DNA from: Streptomyces sp. NRRL S-455
GTDB lineage: Bacteria; Actinomycetota; Actinomycetes; Streptomycetales; Streptomycetaceae
Reading direction: 5' to 3'
Length of the DNA stretch: 64,000 nt
Assembly: GCF_000717875.1 (NCBI RefSeq)
Contig: NZ_JOCT01000003.1
Coordinates: 124,001-188,000 of the forward strand
Notes under the pieces: generated by a model
Databases searched by the model: none
The model's input: only the letters and a program-made list of their open reading frames with translations
What the model was told of the DNA's origin: nothing
Position numbers and translations under genes: made by a program
In this document: positions 25,254 through 35,035 of the stretch, in pieces
Numbering within the stretch: position 1 is the first letter of the stretch
Layout: each line of letters begins with the position of its first letter

Positions 25254-26360
25254 CTACCGTTCGGTGGCCGCGAGCTGACCACACGCCCCGTCGATCTCCT
25301 GTCCACGGGTGTCCCGGATCGTCACCGGCACACCATGGGCGGCGATCGCCTCCACGAACGCCTTCTCGTCCTCCGGCCGGGAGGCGGTCCACTTCGACCC
25401 GGGCGTCGGGTTGAGCGGAATCAGATTCACATGCACCGGCTTGCCCTTGAGCAGCCGGCCGAGCCGGTCACCCCGCCATGCCTGGTCGTTGATGTCCCGG
25501 ATCAGCGCGTACTCGATGGACAGCCGCCGCCCCGACTTGGCGCTGTACTCGAAGCCGGCGTCCAGCACCTCCCGGACCTTCCACCGCGTGTTCACGGGCA
25601 CGAGAGTGTCGCGCAGCTCGTCGTCGGGCGCGTGCAGCGAGATGGCGAGCCGGCACTTGAGCCCCTCGTCGGCGAAGCGGTGGATCGCCGGGACGAGCCC
25701 GACGGTGGACACCGTGATCCCGCGCTGCGAAAGCCCCACCCCGTCCGGCTCGGGGTCGGTGAGCCGCCGGATGGAGCCGAGGACGCGGTTGTAGTTCGCG
25801 AGCGGCTCGCCCATGCCCATGAACACGATGTTGCTGAGCCGCGCCGGGCCACCCGGCACCTCTCCGTCCCGCAGGGCCCGCATCCCGTCCACGATCTGAT
25901 GGACGATCTCGGCCGTGGACAGATTCCGGTCCAGCCCCGCCTGCCCGGTGGCACAGAACGGGCAGTTCATCCCGCACCCGGCCTGCGAGCTGATGCACAT
26001 GGTCACCCGGTCCGGGTAGCGCATCAGCACCGACTCGACGAGCGTCCCGTCGAACAGCCGCCACAGCGTCTTGCGCGTGGCGCCCTGGTCGGTCGACAGA
26101 TGCCGCACGACGGTCATCAGCTCCGGCAGCAACGCCTCCTGGAGCCGGCCACGAGAACCGGCCGGGATGTCGGTCCACTGCTCCGGATCGTGCGCGTACC
26201 GCGCGAAGTAGTGCTGCGAGAGCTGCTTGGCGCGAAACGGCTTCTCCCCGACAGCGGCGACGGCCTCCTTGCGCTCGGCAGGAGTGAGATCGGCGAGATG
26301 CCGCGGCGGCTTCTTGGCTCCGCGGGGGGCGACGAAAGTGAGTTCTCCGGGTGCAGGCAT
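25254..26360 (-). CDS. rlmN: 23S rRNA (adenine2503-C2)-methyltransferase (also tRNA A37)
   Basis: A 368-residue radical SAM enzyme. The CxxxCxxC cluster motif is C129/C133/C136 (CGMNCPFC), followed by GMGEPLANY and a late cysteine (DGACGQL) that carries the methyl group. It adds a C2 methyl to A2503 of 23S rRNA and often A37 of tRNAs, improving translational fidelity. ATG 26360 has GGAGGG close upstream (three bases, tighter than usual); ATG 26384 is the alternative. In many actinobacteria rlmN is next to cdsA; here four other genes lie between. Confidence 0.93.
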   Translation of the reverse strand: MPAPGELTFVAPRGAKKPPRHLADLTPAERKEAVAAVGEKPFRAKQLSQHYFARYAHDPEQWTDIPAGSRGRLQEALLPELMTVVRHLSTDQGATRKTLWRLFDGTLVESVLMRYPDRVTMCISSQAGCGMNCPFCATGQAGLDRNLSTAEIVHQIVDGMRALRDGEVPGGPARLSNIVFMGMGEPLANYNRVLGSIRRLTDPEPDGVGLSQRGITVSTVGLVPAIHRFADEGLKCRLAISLHAPDDELRDTLVPVNTRWKVREVLDAGFEYSAKSGRRLSIEYALIRDINDQAWRGDRLGRLLKGKPVHVNLIPLNPTPGSKWTASRPEDEKAFVEAIAAHGVPVTIRDTRGQEIDGACGQLAATER

Positions 26361-26725
26361 AACCCTCCCAGTGTCGCAGATCAACTACGGGAGGCCGGGC
26401 CAGAGCGGAGTGGGGGCGGTCACCCGCGATCGCCACCTGTCATCGCCGGTCGGCCGCGCACGGCCCAGGGACGGGCCGCCCGTAGGCCATTCGGGGGTTT
26501 CAAGGTGCGGTGCCGCATGTGCGCGCTGAGTATGGGCAACGGCGCCTGATCCGCGTCCGCCCACCGCGCGCTCGGCCTCGGCCGATCCGCCGGTCAAGGG
26601 CAGGTCGCAGGGGGAGGCCACCCATCGCCTCTCAACGGCTCCCCACCCAGCCGCACCCCACACGAGCCGCCGTGGACGAAACGCCGCTCGCGTGCGCTGG
26701 ATTCCGTCCCACATCGAGGAGAACC
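26361..26725. other. divergent intergenic region between rlmN and the subtilase gene
   Basis: About 365 bases that should hold promoters for both genes. I see no convincing -35/-10 pair, no strong hairpin and no small gene with a ribosome site. An open frame enters the subtilase gene from 26510, but its start has no ribosome site. Confidence 0.4.
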
Positions 26726-28093
26726 ATGCGTGTCCTCATCCAGATGAAGCCCGAACGCGACGTCGTTGAGGCCGTCGCCAACCCGCAGCTCACCACGACC
26801 ACACAGGATGTCGCCGGGTCGATGCCCGGCGTCGAGATGGACCAGTCGTTCACACCGGTGGCGCTGCCCAGGCCGGTGCCGTCCACGGCCGAGGGGGACC
26901 CGCTGTCCCTGACCCAGCCACTCCGCTTCTCCATGCGGCCGGAGGACGCCACCGTCCTGGTCCGTGGAGAGATCCACGACTACGACGCCGCCAGCCGACT
27001 CTCCATGCTGGCCCTCAGCCGCCCGCAGATCGTCGGCATCTCCGCCGACCCGGTCATCCAGACGTCGCCCACGTGTCCCGGGGACGGGCCGGTCGGGAAC
27101 TGGCAGGACGTGAAGAACCTCCTCGCCGAGCTCGGCGCGGACGACCTGGACGGCAGCGGTATCGCGCTGGCGATCACCGACACCGGCATCAACACCCAGC
27201 ACCTGAGCAACGAACTGGACCGTCCTGTCACGGTCGACGCGGCACGGAGCTGGAACCCGCCCGGAGTGACCGGCAAGCCGGGCCAGTTCCCGGTCGACCA
27301 CGGCACCATGTGCGCCTTCGACGCCCTCATCGCCGCACCGAAGGCGACGCTGATCGACGTGCCGGTCCTGCTCTCGCAACAGCAAGGCCCGACGGTCATG
27401 AGCGGGCTGCTCTCGGACGCCGTGGCGGCCTACTCCCACCTGTGGAGCGTGCTGGAGACGATGCCCGACGACAAGCGGGCCCTGGTCGTCAGCAACAGCT
27501 GGGGTTCTTTCTCGCCCCGGTGGGACTTCCCGCCCAGCCACCCTGGGAACTACTCGGACAACCCCGGCCACCCCTTCAACCTGATGGTGACCGCGCTGGA
27601 GAGCGCGGGCGCCGACGTCCTGTTCGCGGCGGGCAACTGCGGCCTGGACTGCCCTGACGGCCGCTGCGAGTTCCCCGACCGGCCCATCGTCGGCGCCAAC
27701 TCGCACCCGCGTGCGTTGTCCATCGGTGGTGTCGACACCCGGGGCAACCGGGTCGGCTACTCCTCGCAGGGCCCCGGTCGGCTCGATCCCAACAAGCCGG
27801 ACCTCTGCGCGTACACCCACTTCGAGGGCTCACACGCCTTCGGGGCGGGCGAACCGGACTCCGGGACCTCGGCCGCCTGTCCGGTGGCCGCGGGCGTGGT
27901 CGCCGCCGTCCGCACGCAGTGGTCGGCCAACGTCATCAAGCCGGCCGACCTTCGCACGCTGCTGCAGCGGACGGCCGACGACCGCGGCGCCGCCGGCTTC
28001 GACCACGACTACGGGTTCGGCATCATCAACGTACCGGCGATCATGGATGCGCTGCGCCGCCGCAGCAAGAACGGGCACGGCATCCGCAGGTAG
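26726..28093 (+). CDS. cytoplasmic S8-family (subtilisin-like) serine peptidase
   Basis: A 455-residue protein without signal peptide or membrane segment. The triad is intact: D152 (AITDTGI), H192 (DHGTM), S382 (SGTSAACP), with oxyanion asparagine N304 (AAGNCG). An N-terminal region of about 115 residues of unknown fold comes first, possibly a propeptide-like or recognition domain. Directly after the oxyanion asparagine, C305, C309 and C314 form a cysteine cluster not typical of secreted subtilases; seven cysteines in all fit a reducing location. ATG 26726 has GAGGAG upstream. It is followed after 25 bases by a small unknown gene. Substrate is unknown. Confidence 0.82.
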   Translation: MRVLIQMKPERDVVEAVANPQLTTTTQDVAGSMPGVEMDQSFTPVALPRPVPSTAEGDPLSLTQPLRFSMRPEDATVLVRGEIHDYDAASRLSMLALSRPQIVGISADPVIQTSPTCPGDGPVGNWQDVKNLLAELGADDLDGSGIALAITDTGINTQHLSNELDRPVTVDAARSWNPPGVTGKPGQFPVDHGTMCAFDALIAAPKATLIDVPVLLSQQQGPTVMSGLLSDAVAAYSHLWSVLETMPDDKRALVVSNSWGSFSPRWDFPPSHPGNYSDNPGHPFNLMVTALESAGADVLFAAGNCGLDCPDGRCEFPDRPIVGANSHPRALSIGGVDTRGNRVGYSSQGPGRLDPNKPDLCAYTHFEGSHAFGAGEPDSGTSAACPVAAGVVAAVRTQWSANVIKPADLRTLLQRTADDRGAAGFDHDYGFGIINVPAIMDALRRRSKNGHGIRR

Positions 28094-28118
28094 CCGCTTC
28101 GCACCGGAGGAGAGACCG

Positions 28119-28385
28119 ATGGCTCCCGACAAGCCAACGAGCCTCATCACGGTCACGCTCCCGTCGGGAGCCACGCTCGAGGACGCCCTGCGCCGGCTCG
28201 GCATCGGCCGCGATGCGGTCGACACCGACTACGGACTCGTCGACCTGCACAACGGCACCTACGCCCTGCTCGTCACCGAGGCGGTCGCCGAGCGCGTGCA
28301 CGGCATGCCCGGTGCCCAGGGGCCGTACGCGAACCCGAAGATCGAACCCTTCGGCCCGCCCCAGCCGCGCCCCGACGAAGACTGA
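28119..28385 (+). CDS. small protein of unknown function paired with the subtilase
   Basis: An 88-residue soluble protein, not recognised. It begins with a probable beta strand (SLITVTLPSG) and helix (LEDALRRLGIG), then DYGLVDLHNGTYALLVTEAVAERV, and ends in a Pro-rich tail. The late strand-helix pattern recalls subtilase propeptides and I9-type inhibitors, so a trans-acting inhibitor or chaperone for the upstream peptidase is possible, but this is inference. GGAGGAG lies eight bases before the ATG, and the 25-base gap suggests one transcript with the peptidase. Confidence 0.7.
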   Translation: MAPDKPTSLITVTLPSGATLEDALRRLGIGRDAVDTDYGLVDLHNGTYALLVTEAVAERVHGMPGAQGPYANPKIEPFGPPQPRPDED

Positions 28386-28442
28386 ACCGACAACCCTCCT
28401 ACCGCTTCCAGGGCCGACGGCGCTCACACGCACAGCTGAACC

Positions 28443-28458
28443 TAAAATCGAATGCGTG
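28443..28458 (+). promoter_or_regulatory. -10 element giving a leaderless GTG start
   Basis: TAAAAT (28443-28448) lies seven bases before the GTG of the DUF6233 gene, so the transcript probably begins at the start codon. No clear -35 element is seen. Confidence 0.6.
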
Positions 28459-28809
28459 AACGATTCCCCGCCGTCCCGTCTTGATCTGCTGCTCTTCGCC
28501 CGCCGCGTCGTGGTGCAGCAGGCGCGGGCCGCTCTGGCCCAGCTCGACCGGTGGATCGCCGACGAGCAGCGCCGGGAGGCGGAGGTCCGACGGGGCGAGG
28601 AGATGCGACCGCCCCCGCCCGAGTGGCTGATCGAGCGGGGGCTGGACAAGCGGAACCAGGTCGCAGTGCACACCGGCGACTGCTGGAAGGTGACCAAGGG
28701 CGGCAGATGCGTCGGCGTCTCCCGGACGCAGGCCCTCGACGCCCTGCGCCACCAGGTGCCGGCGTGCACCTACTGCCGCCCCGACACCGCGCTCAGCTTC
28801 CTGGAGTAG
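28456..28809 (+). CDS. DUF6233-family protein
   Basis: A 117-residue protein of a lineage-specific Streptomyces family that occurs in many copies. It starts PPSRLDLLLFARRVVVQQ, has a charged helix (LAQLDRWIADEQRREAE), the PPPPEWLIERGL block, and a C-terminal part with W and spaced cysteines (GDCWKV, GRCVGV, ACTYCRPD) that might bind metal. Function is unknown. Start GTG 28456 is supported by a -10 box at leaderless distance. Such genes mark accessory regions. Confidence 0.75.
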   Translation: MNDSPPSRLDLLLFARRVVVQQARAALAQLDRWIADEQRREAEVRRGEEMRPPPPEWLIERGLDKRNQVAVHTGDCWKVTKGGRCVGVSRTQALDALRHQVPACTYCRPDTALSFLE

Positions 28810-28830
28810 GCCACCGGAGCGGCCCCGGTC

Positions 28831-29280
28831 CTACACCCCCTCGTGCTCCAGCCGGTCCTTGAGCAGCTGTTCGTTGCGCGGAAGCTCCTTGCGCATCTGA
28901 GGGCGTACGACGAGCGGTACGAGCATCTTGCCGACGCCGTGGCCCTCGAAGTCGACCGCGATCGTGACGTGCGAGCGCCGCCCCTCGTCGAACGGCTCGA
29001 CCTCACCGTGCACCCGCGCCCGGACGGGCCCGTCGACACCCTGCATGCCCCAGATGTGCGGCGGCTCGTACTCGGTGACCTCCATGGTCATCGGTATGAC
29101 GCGGTTGCCGATGTGCCGGGTGACCCGTACCCGGGAGCCGATCCCGAAGGGCTCCTCGCCGAGCTTTTCGGCCGACACCGCGCTCAGCTGCCACTCCGGC
29201 ATGCGCGGGGCGTCCGTGACGTAGTCGTAGACGTCCTCGGGACGCCGGTCGACGTCGATGGTCTGTCGGATGATGGACAT
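28831..29280 (-). CDS. SRPBCC-family (polyketide cyclase/START-like) protein
   Basis: A 149-residue single-domain protein of the SRPBCC fold: SIIRQTIDVDRRPEDVYDYVTD at the start, PEWQLSAVSAE, then GSRVRVTRHIG and the long C-terminal helix (RPQMRKELPRNEQLLKDRLE). The fold binds hydrophobic ligands; polyketide cyclases, lipid carriers and stress proteins share it. ATG 29280 has AAGGGGG five to six bases upstream and is preferred to 29304. It converges on the DUF6233 gene. The ligand is unknown. Confidence 0.78.
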   Translation of the reverse strand: MSIIRQTIDVDRRPEDVYDYVTDAPRMPEWQLSAVSAEKLGEEPFGIGSRVRVTRHIGNRVIPMTMEVTEYEPPHIWGMQGVDGPVRARVHGEVEPFDEGRRSHVTIAVDFEGHGVGKMLVPLVVRPQMRKELPRNEQLLKDRLEHEGV

Positions 29281-29397
29281 GTCGACCCCCTTTGCGACGT
29301 ACACCTGAATCGTCCCACTCGGCGCCCCTCGTCGCCTCCCCGGAACGACGACGAGCCCCCGCCCACGAGGACGGGAGCTCGCCAGGGTCGGATCCGC

Positions 29398-30525
29398 TCA
29401 GCCGGACCCCACGAAGAGCACCAGCAGCAGCCACACCACCGGAGCCGTCGGCAGCAGTGAGTCCAGTCGGTCCATGATGCCGCCGTGACCCGGCAGCAGC
29501 GTGCCCATGTCCTTGATGCCGAGGTCCCGCTTGATCATGGACTCGCCGAGGTCACCGAGCGTGGCGCTGACGGCGACCGCGAGGCCGAGTACGAGGCCCT
29601 GCCACCAGGCACCGCCGTCGATGAGGAACTCCAGGCACAACGCGCCCGCGACCATGGCGAAGGTGACCGCGCCGACCAGGCCCTCGCGGGTCTTGCCGGG
29701 GCTGATGCGCGGGGCGAGCTTCTTCCTGCCGAAGCGCCAGCCGACCGCGTAGGCCCCGGTGTCGCTGACGACCGTCAGCAGCAGGAAGGTGAGCACCCGC
29801 TGCGGGCCGTCGTCCGCCGTGAGCATCATCGCGACGAACGTCGCGAGGAACGGCACGTAGAACGCCGCGAAGAGACCCGCCGTGACGTCCCTGAGGTAGT
29901 TCTCGGGCGGTTCCGTCATACGCCACACGAGCACCGCCAGGCCCGTGAGCGCCATGGCGACCCAGGCGCCCTCGGCGCCCCGGACGTACCCGGCGACGAC
30001 CATCGCGGCACCGCCGAGCGCGAGCGGCACGAGGGGCGCCCGGATGCCCTTGCGTTCGTCCAGCCGCTTGGTCAGCTCCCACAGGCCCACCACCACGGCC
30101 ACCGCGACGACACCGACGAACACGGCCTTGACGATGAACAGCGACGCGACGATCACCGCGCCGAGCCCGACGCCGACCCCTATCGCGGCGCTGAGGTCAC
30201 GGCCCGCGCTCTTCTTCTGCGGCTTGGGTGCCGGCTGTGCGGCGTCGGGCATGGGCTCCGGATTCGTCTCGTTCCGGACCGGGGGCCCGCTCGGCCGAGC
30301 CGCCCCCCGGTCGTCATCCTGGTTTGCGCCGAAGCCGGCTGCGTCGGGCACGATCGGCATGGGGCGAGTCTGAGGCGCTGTATGCGCATCGTATGCGGGG
30401 CCCGCCGGAGCGGCTCCCTGGACATACCCGTGTCCAGGGCTCTGGACAGGCCCGTGGCCATGCCTTTGGTCGGTGGGCCCCCAGTACCCGGCCTGTGGCG
30501 GCGCCCCCCAGGAAGAGTCGTTCAT
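29398..30525 (-). CDS. cdsA: phosphatidate cytidylyltransferase
   Basis: A 375-residue membrane enzyme making CDP-diacylglycerol from phosphatidate and CTP. After a disordered N-terminus of about 110 residues rich in Pro, Gly and His come several helices and the family signature SMIKRDLGIKDMGTLLPGHG with the GIMDRLDS end. ATG 30525 overlaps the frr stop by one base (TGATG), so it is translated after frr. The frr-cdsA coupling is conserved in actinobacteria. The long polar N-terminus is typical of Streptomyces CdsA. Confidence 0.92.
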   Translation of the reverse strand: MNDSSWGAPPQAGYWGPTDQRHGHGPVQSPGHGYVQGAAPAGPAYDAHTAPQTRPMPIVPDAAGFGANQDDDRGAARPSGPPVRNETNPEPMPDAAQPAPKPQKKSAGRDLSAAIGVGVGLGAVIVASLFIVKAVFVGVVAVAVVVGLWELTKRLDERKGIRAPLVPLALGGAAMVVAGYVRGAEGAWVAMALTGLAVLVWRMTEPPENYLRDVTAGLFAAFYVPFLATFVAMMLTADDGPQRVLTFLLLTVVSDTGAYAVGWRFGRKKLAPRISPGKTREGLVGAVTFAMVAGALCLEFLIDGGAWWQGLVLGLAVAVSATLGDLGESMIKRDLGIKDMGTLLPGHGGIMDRLDSLLPTAPVVWLLLVLFVGSG

Positions 30526-31082
30526 CAGACCTCGAGCAGCTCCGCTTCCTTGTGCTTCAGGAGCTCGTCCACCTGCGCGACGTACTTGGACGTCGTGTCG
30601 TCGAGCTCCTTCTCCGCACGGCGGCCCTCGTCCTCGCCGACCTCGCCGTCCTTGATCAGCTTGTCGATGGCTTCCTTCGCCTTGCGGCGCACGGAGCGGA
30701 TCGAGATCTTCGCGTCCTCGCCCTTGCCCTTGGCGACCTTGATGTACTCGCGGCGGCGCTCCTCGGTCAGCTCGGGGAACACCACCCGGATGATGTTGCC
30801 GTCGTTGCTCGGGTTGACGCCCAGGTCGGAGTCGCGGATCGCCTGCTCGATGTTGCGCAGCGCGCTCTTGTCGAACGGGGTCACCACGGCCATGCGCGGC
30901 TCGGGCACCGAGAACGAGGCCAGCTGGTTGATCGGGGTCGGCGCGCCGTAGTAGTCGGCCACGATCTTGTTGAACATCGCCGGGTGCGCACGGCCGGTGC
31001 GGATCGCGGCGAAGTCCTCCTTGGCGACCACGACGGCCTTCTCCATCTTCTCCTCGGCCTCGAGGAGGGTCTCTTCGATCAC
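30525..31082 (-). CDS. frr: ribosome recycling factor
   Basis: A 185-residue protein, the usual family length. It splits post-termination ribosomes with EF-G. Conserved blocks are [42 protein letters not shown] and the C-terminal KKAKEAI-like helix. GTG 31082 gives the canonical length and has AGGAG six bases upstream; a frame reaching 31190 would add 36 residues absent from the family. It lies between pyrH and cdsA. Confidence 0.96.
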   Translation of the reverse strand: MIEETLLEAEEKMEKAVVVAKEDFAAIRTGRAHPAMFNKIVADYYGAPTPINQLASFSVPEPRMAVVTPFDKSALRNIEQAIRDSDLGVNPSNDGNIIRVVFPELTEERRREYIKVAKGKGEDAKISIRSVRRKAKEAIDKLIKDGEVGEDEGRRAEKELDDTTSKYVAQVDELLKHKEAELLEV

Positions 31083-31243
31083 CACTTGCTCCTGCGTGTG
31101 AGTAGGCCCGGCTGCGGTTCCATGTGGGGCGGCGGCCGGCTGCGTCGCGTCTTCTTCTGAACGGTTCCCGACCGGCGGGACATTGTCCATCCCCCGGCCC
31201 GGCTCCGTCCCGTCCGTCCCCCGGACGGGGTTGTTCTCGGGTC

Positions 31244-32002
31244 TCAGTCCCGGCTGCCGGGGTCCCCCACCAGCGTGCCGATCTTCTCACCCTTGACGGC
31301 GCGCCCGATGTTGCCCTCCGCCAGCAGTTCGAAGACCACGATCGGGAGCTTGTTGTCGCGGCACAGCGTCACGGCGGTGGCGTCGGCGACCTTCAGGTCC
31401 CGGGTGATGACCTCGCCGTAGCCGAGGTGGTCGAACTTCACCGCGTCCGGGTTGGTCTTCGGGTCGGAGTCGTAGACCCCGTCCACGCCGTTCTTGCCCA
31501 TCAGCAGCGCCTCGGCGTCGATCTCCAGGGCGCGCTGCGCGGCGGTGGTGTCGGTGGAGAAGTACGGCATGCCCATACCGGCGCCGAAGATGACCACGCG
31601 GCCCTTCTCCAGGTGCCGTACGGCGCGCAGCGGGATGTACGGCTCGGCGACCTGGCCCATGGTGATGGCGGTCTGCACCCGGCAGTCCACCCCCACCTTC
31701 TCCAGGAAGTCCTGCAGGGCGAGGCAGTTCATGACGGTGCCGAGCATGCCCATGTAGTCGGAGCGGGCCCGGTCCATGCCGCGCTGCTGGAGTTCGGCAC
31801 CGCGGAAGAAGTTGCCACCGCCGATGACGACCGCGATCTGCGCACCGTCGCGCACGACGGCCGCGATCTCGCGGGCGATCTTGTGCACCACGTCCGGGTC
31901 GACGCCCAGGCCCCCGCCGCCGGAGAAGGCCTCTCCGGACAGCTTCAGCAGAAACCGGCCGCGTACTTTGCCGTCGTCGCTCTTCTGGGCCTTGGTCGTC
32001 AT
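31244..32002 (-). CDS. pyrH: UMP kinase
   Basis: A 252-residue amino acid kinase-fold enzyme forming UDP from [13 protein letters not shown] is the phosphate-binding start, followed by [19 protein letters not shown] and [14 protein letters not shown]. The first 15 residues are an actinobacterial extension. ATG 32002 is chosen; a frame to 32083 would run into the terminator-like hairpin after tsf. It lies in the tsf-pyrH-frr-cdsA order typical of bacteria. Confidence 0.95.
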   Translation of the reverse strand: MTTKAQKSDDGKVRGRFLLKLSGEAFSGGGGLGVDPDVVHKIAREIAAVVRDGAQIAVVIGGGNFFRGAELQQRGMDRARSDYMGMLGTVMNCLALQDFLEKVGVDCRVQTAITMGQVAEPYIPLRAVRHLEKGRVVIFGAGMGMPYFSTDTTAAQRALEIDAEALLMGKNGVDGVYDSDPKTNPDAVKFDHLGYGEVITRDLKVADATAVTLCRDNKLPIVVFELLAEGNIGRAVKGEKIGTLVGDPGSRD

Positions 32003-32041
32003 GGGGGATCCCGCCTCTTTCACGTGTTGCACATACGAAGA

Positions 32042-32089
32042 AGGCCATTGCCGGTGGGGCGTGGTTCGCATCCCATACGGCAATGGCCT
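32042..32089 (-). terminator. stem-loop between tsf and pyrH
   Basis: AGGCCATTGCCG (32042-32053) pairs with CGGCAATGGCCT (32078-32089) around a 24-nt loop. On the minus strand it is followed by TCTTC, so it may end rpsB-tsf transcripts. Confidence 0.75.
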
Positions 32090-32186
32090 CCTCGTCAGAT
32101 CTGCTGTCGTCCGCCACCCATGTGACGGCGTACACGGACGACTGCTGCCGACCCTATCGGGGTCGGGCGTCGATCGCGGTACGGAC

Positions 32187-33023
32187 TCAGATGCCGACCT
32201 TGATGCGCGTGAAGCGCTTCAGGGTGACACCGGCCTCGTCCAGGACCTTCTGGACGGACTTCTTGTTGTCGAGCGCGTAGGGCTGGCCGAGCAGCGTGGC
32301 GTCCTTGAAGAAGCCGTTGAGGCGACCCTCGACGATCTTCGGCAGGGCGGCCTCGGGCTTGCCCTCGGCGCGGGTGGTCTCCTCGGCGACGCGGCGCTCG
32401 GACTCGACGACCTCGGCCGGCACGTCCTCCTTGGAGAGGTACTTCGGCGCGAAGGCGGCGATGTGCTGGGCGACGCCCTTGGCGATCTCCGCGTTCGGCT
32501 TGTCCAGCTCGACGAGGACACCGATCTGCGGGGGCAGGTCGGGCATCGTGCGGTGCATGTACGCCGTGACGTAGCCGTCGGCGAACTGCGCGAAGCGGTC
32601 CAGGACGATCTTCTCGCCCAGGTTGGCGTTGGCCTCGTCCACGAACGCCTGGACGGTCTTGCCGGCCTCGATCTCGGAGGCGAGCAGGGCCTCGAGGTCG
32701 GCCGGGGAGGTCTTGGCGACGTGCTCGGCGATGGTCTTGGCCACGCCCTGGAACTTGTCACCCTTGGCGACGAAGTCCGTCTCGCACTTCAGCTCGACCA
32801 GGACACCGGAGGAGTTGTCGTCGGCGATGATCGAGACGACGGCACCGTTCTCGGCGGAGCGGCCCTCGCGCTTGGCGACGCCCTTCTGGCCCTTGATGCG
32901 GAGCGCCTCGACGGCCTTCTCGACGTTGCCCTCGGCCTCGTCCAGCGCCTTCTTGCAGTCCATCATGCCGGCGCCCGTGAGCTCACGGAGCTTCTTGACG
33001 TCGGCGGCGGTGTAGTTCGCCAT
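32187..33023 (-). CDS. tsf: translation elongation factor Ts
   Basis: A 278-residue nucleotide exchange factor for EF-Tu. It begins with the N-terminal domain ([22 protein letters not shown]) and has the TDFVAK motif that opens the EF-Tu nucleotide site, then the dimer-fold core. Length and start fit the family. It follows rpsB after 176 bases holding an attenuator-like hairpin, a standard arrangement. Confidence 0.97.
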   Translation of the reverse strand: MANYTAADVKKLRELTGAGMMDCKKALDEAEGNVEKAVEALRIKGQKGVAKREGRSAENGAVVSIIADDNSSGVLVELKCETDFVAKGDKFQGVAKTIAEHVAKTSPADLEALLASEIEAGKTVQAFVDEANANLGEKIVLDRFAQFADGYVTAYMHRTMPDLPPQIGVLVELDKPNAEIAKGVAQHIAAFAPKYLSKEDVPAEVVESERRVAEETTRAEGKPEAALPKIVEGRLNGFFKDATLLGQPYALDNKKSVQKVLDEAGVTLKRFTRIKVGI

Positions 33024-33124
33024 GAGTCTGTGAATCTCTCTCGAAGTCTGGAAGATCGAAGATCTGCGGATGCGCCCCCATGGAGCCTGAGGGCGCTGTC
33101 GTTCCGCTGACCTACGGGTGAACA

Positions 33125-33179
33125 GCGGGAGCGGACTTCACCGCGCCGGAAGGCGCTGGTGATGCCGTACCGCTCCCGC
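33125..33179 (-). terminator. attenuator-like hairpin between rpsB and tsf
   Basis: GCGGGAGCGG (33125-33134) pairs with CCGCTCCCGC (33170-33179), and inside it TCACCGCGCC pairs with GGCGCTGGTGA around GGAA. It may lower tsf expression relative to rpsB. Confidence 0.75.
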
Positions 33180-33199
33180 CGTCACCTCGGACTGACGGG

Positions 33200-34090
33200 T
33201 CAGGCCTGCTCGGCCTCGGCGGCCTTCTCGCCCTCGGCCGGCTTCTCGGCCTCGGCGGCCGGAGCAGCCTCGGCAGCCGGAGCGGCCTCGGCGGCGGGGG
33301 CGGCCTCGTCGGCCTTCTTCTCGCCCTCGAGCAGGTCGCGCTCCCACTCGGCCAGCGGCTCGCCCGCGGCCTTCTCGCCCTTGCCCTCGGTGGCGACACC
33401 GCTGCGGGCGATGAGGCCCTCGGCGACGGCGTCGGCGATGACGCGGGTGAGCAGGGTGACGGAGCGGATCGCGTCGTCGTTGCCCGGGATCTTGTAGTCG
33501 ACCTCGTCGGGGTCGCAGTTGGTGTCGAGGATCGCGACGACCGGGATGTTCAGCTTCCGGGCCTCACCAACGGCGATGTGCTCCTTCTTGGTGTCCACGA
33601 TCCAGACGGCGCTGGGCACCTTCTGCATCTCGCGGATACCGCCGAGGGTCTTCTCCAGCTTGGCCTTCTCGCGGGAGAGGACCAGGAGCTCCTTCTTGGT
33701 CAGACCGGAGGCCGCGACGTCCTCGAAGTCGATCTGCTCCAGCTCCTTGAGGCGCTGCAGACGCTTGTAGACGGTCGAGAAGTTGGTGAGCATGCCGCCC
33801 AGCCAGCGCTGGTTGACGTAGGGCATGCCGACGCGGGTGGCCTGCTCGGCGATGGCCTCCTGCGCCTGCTTCTTCGTGCCGACGAACATGACCGTGCCGC
33901 CGTGGGCGACGGTCTCCTTGACGAACTCGTAGGCGCGGTCGATGTACGACAGCGACTGGAGCAGGTCGATGATGTAGATGCCGTTGCGCTCCGTGAAGAT
34001 GAAGCGCTTCATCTTCGGGTTCCAACGACGGGTCTGGTGACCGAAGTGGACGCCGCTCTCCAGCAGCTCCCGCATCGTGACGACGGCCAT
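33200..34090 (-). CDS. rpsB: 30S ribosomal protein S2
   Basis: A 296-residue protein; residues 1-230 are the S2 core ([52 protein letters not shown]). The C-terminal 55 residues are an Ala/Glu/Pro tail with three near-identical six-residue repeats (EAAPAA) not part of the S2 fold; similar tails occur in other actinobacteria. ATG 34090 has AAGGAG nine bases upstream. It heads rpsB-tsf. Confidence 0.97.
   Translation of the reverse strand: MAVVTMRELLESGVHFGHQTRRWNPKMKRFIFTERNGIYIIDLLQSLSYIDRAYEFVKETVAHGGTVMFVGTKKQAQEAIAEQATRVGMPYVNQRWLGGMLTNFSTVYKRLQRLKELEQIDFEDVAASGLTKKELLVLSREKAKLEKTLGGIREMQKVPSAVWIVDTKKEHIAVGEARKLNIPVVAILDTNCDPDEVDYKIPGNDDAIRSVTLLTRVIADAVAEGLIARSGVATEGKGEKAAGEPLAEWERDLLEGEKKADEAAPAAEAAPAAEAAPAAEAEKPAEGEKAAEAEQA
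33251..33304 (-). repeat. three 18-bp tandem repeats in the rpsB tail
   Basis: Units at 33251-33268, 33269-33286 and 33287-33304 differ at a few positions and encode the EAAPAA repeats of the S2 C-terminus. Their copy number may vary between strains. Confidence 0.8.
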
Positions 34091-34387
34091 GGCCGTATCT
34101 CCTTGATTTTCTCGGTTGTGCCGCGGATGCCGGACGGCTTCCGCGCCTGACGCCCACTGCGCGCCGTGCCACGAGGGACCGAGGGGCGCTGATACGGCCC
34201 GTTTCCGGGCTGCGTATAGGGGCGTGCGAAGTCGACCCGGTGACCCGGGTCGCCACCAGAAGTGTACGGGACCCGCGGGGCCCCGGGTGACGCCGTTGTC
34301 CACAACCGGCGGGCGATCCACAGCGACAGGCTGTGACGAGCGCGACTCCGGGACGCTTTCCGCATGCGAGCGAACCGAGGTGTACGC

Positions 34388-34942
34388 GTGTGCACGCGCC
34401 TGATCCTGCTGCCGGTCTTCACCGCGACGGCCCTGCTGGCCCCGCCACCGCGCCTCTTCGCGGCGGATTCACCCGCCGGGGACGCCGCCGTGCCCGCGGT
34501 GGGACGCACCTGGCCTGTGGGCCTGCGCCCCGAGATCCCGCGCGGCTGGGAACCTCCGGCGACGGTCTACGGCCGGGGCCACCGGGGCGTGGACCTGACG
34601 GCGGCACCAGGGACACCGGTACGGGCGGTGGCGGCGGGGCGGGTGTCCTTCGCGGGGCGGGTGGCGGGCAAGGGGGTGGTCTCGGTGGAACTCGCGGGCA
34701 CCGGCGACCCGCCCCTGCGCACGACCTACGAACCGGTGACCGTGTCGGTGGAGGAGGGCGACGAGGTGGAGCCGGGCGAGGTGATCGGCACGGTGGAGGC
34801 GAGCGGCTCGCACTGCACGGCTACGTGCCTGCATTGGGGGTTGCGACGTGGGGAGACGTACCTGAACCCACTGTCGCTCCTGCCCTCGTGGTTGTTGCAC
34901 ACGGGTCCCTCGCGGCTACTGCCGGTCCACGGGACTACCTAG
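34388..34942 (+). CDS. secreted M23-family peptidase (peptidoglycan endopeptidase-like)
   Basis: A 184-residue exported protein with signal peptide (about 1-26, [14 protein letters not shown] core). The zinc ligands of the M23 fold are visible: HxxxD in GHRGVDL and HWG in CLHWGLRRG. Such enzymes cut peptide cross-links of peptidoglycan. Gene order resembles other actinobacteria, where it is divergent from rpsB. GTG 34388 has GAGGTG five bases upstream; ATG 34364, eight codons earlier, is the alternative but lacks a ribosome site. Confidence 0.85.
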   Translation: MCTRLILLPVFTATALLAPPPRLFAADSPAGDAAVPAVGRTWPVGLRPEIPRGWEPPATVYGRGHRGVDLTAAPGTPVRAVAAGRVSFAGRVAGKGVVSVELAGTGDPPLRTTYEPVTVSVEEGDEVEPGEVIGTVEASGSHCTATCLHWGLRRGETYLNPLSLLPSWLLHTGPSRLLPVHGTT

Positions 34943-35035
34943 CTGCGGGCAGTCGTACCGCTCGGGGCGGCGGGTGGGCGCAGCGGCACCCTGCACCGCC
35001 GGGCTGCGGCCCCCGGGCCTCAGCTCCCGCGCAGC

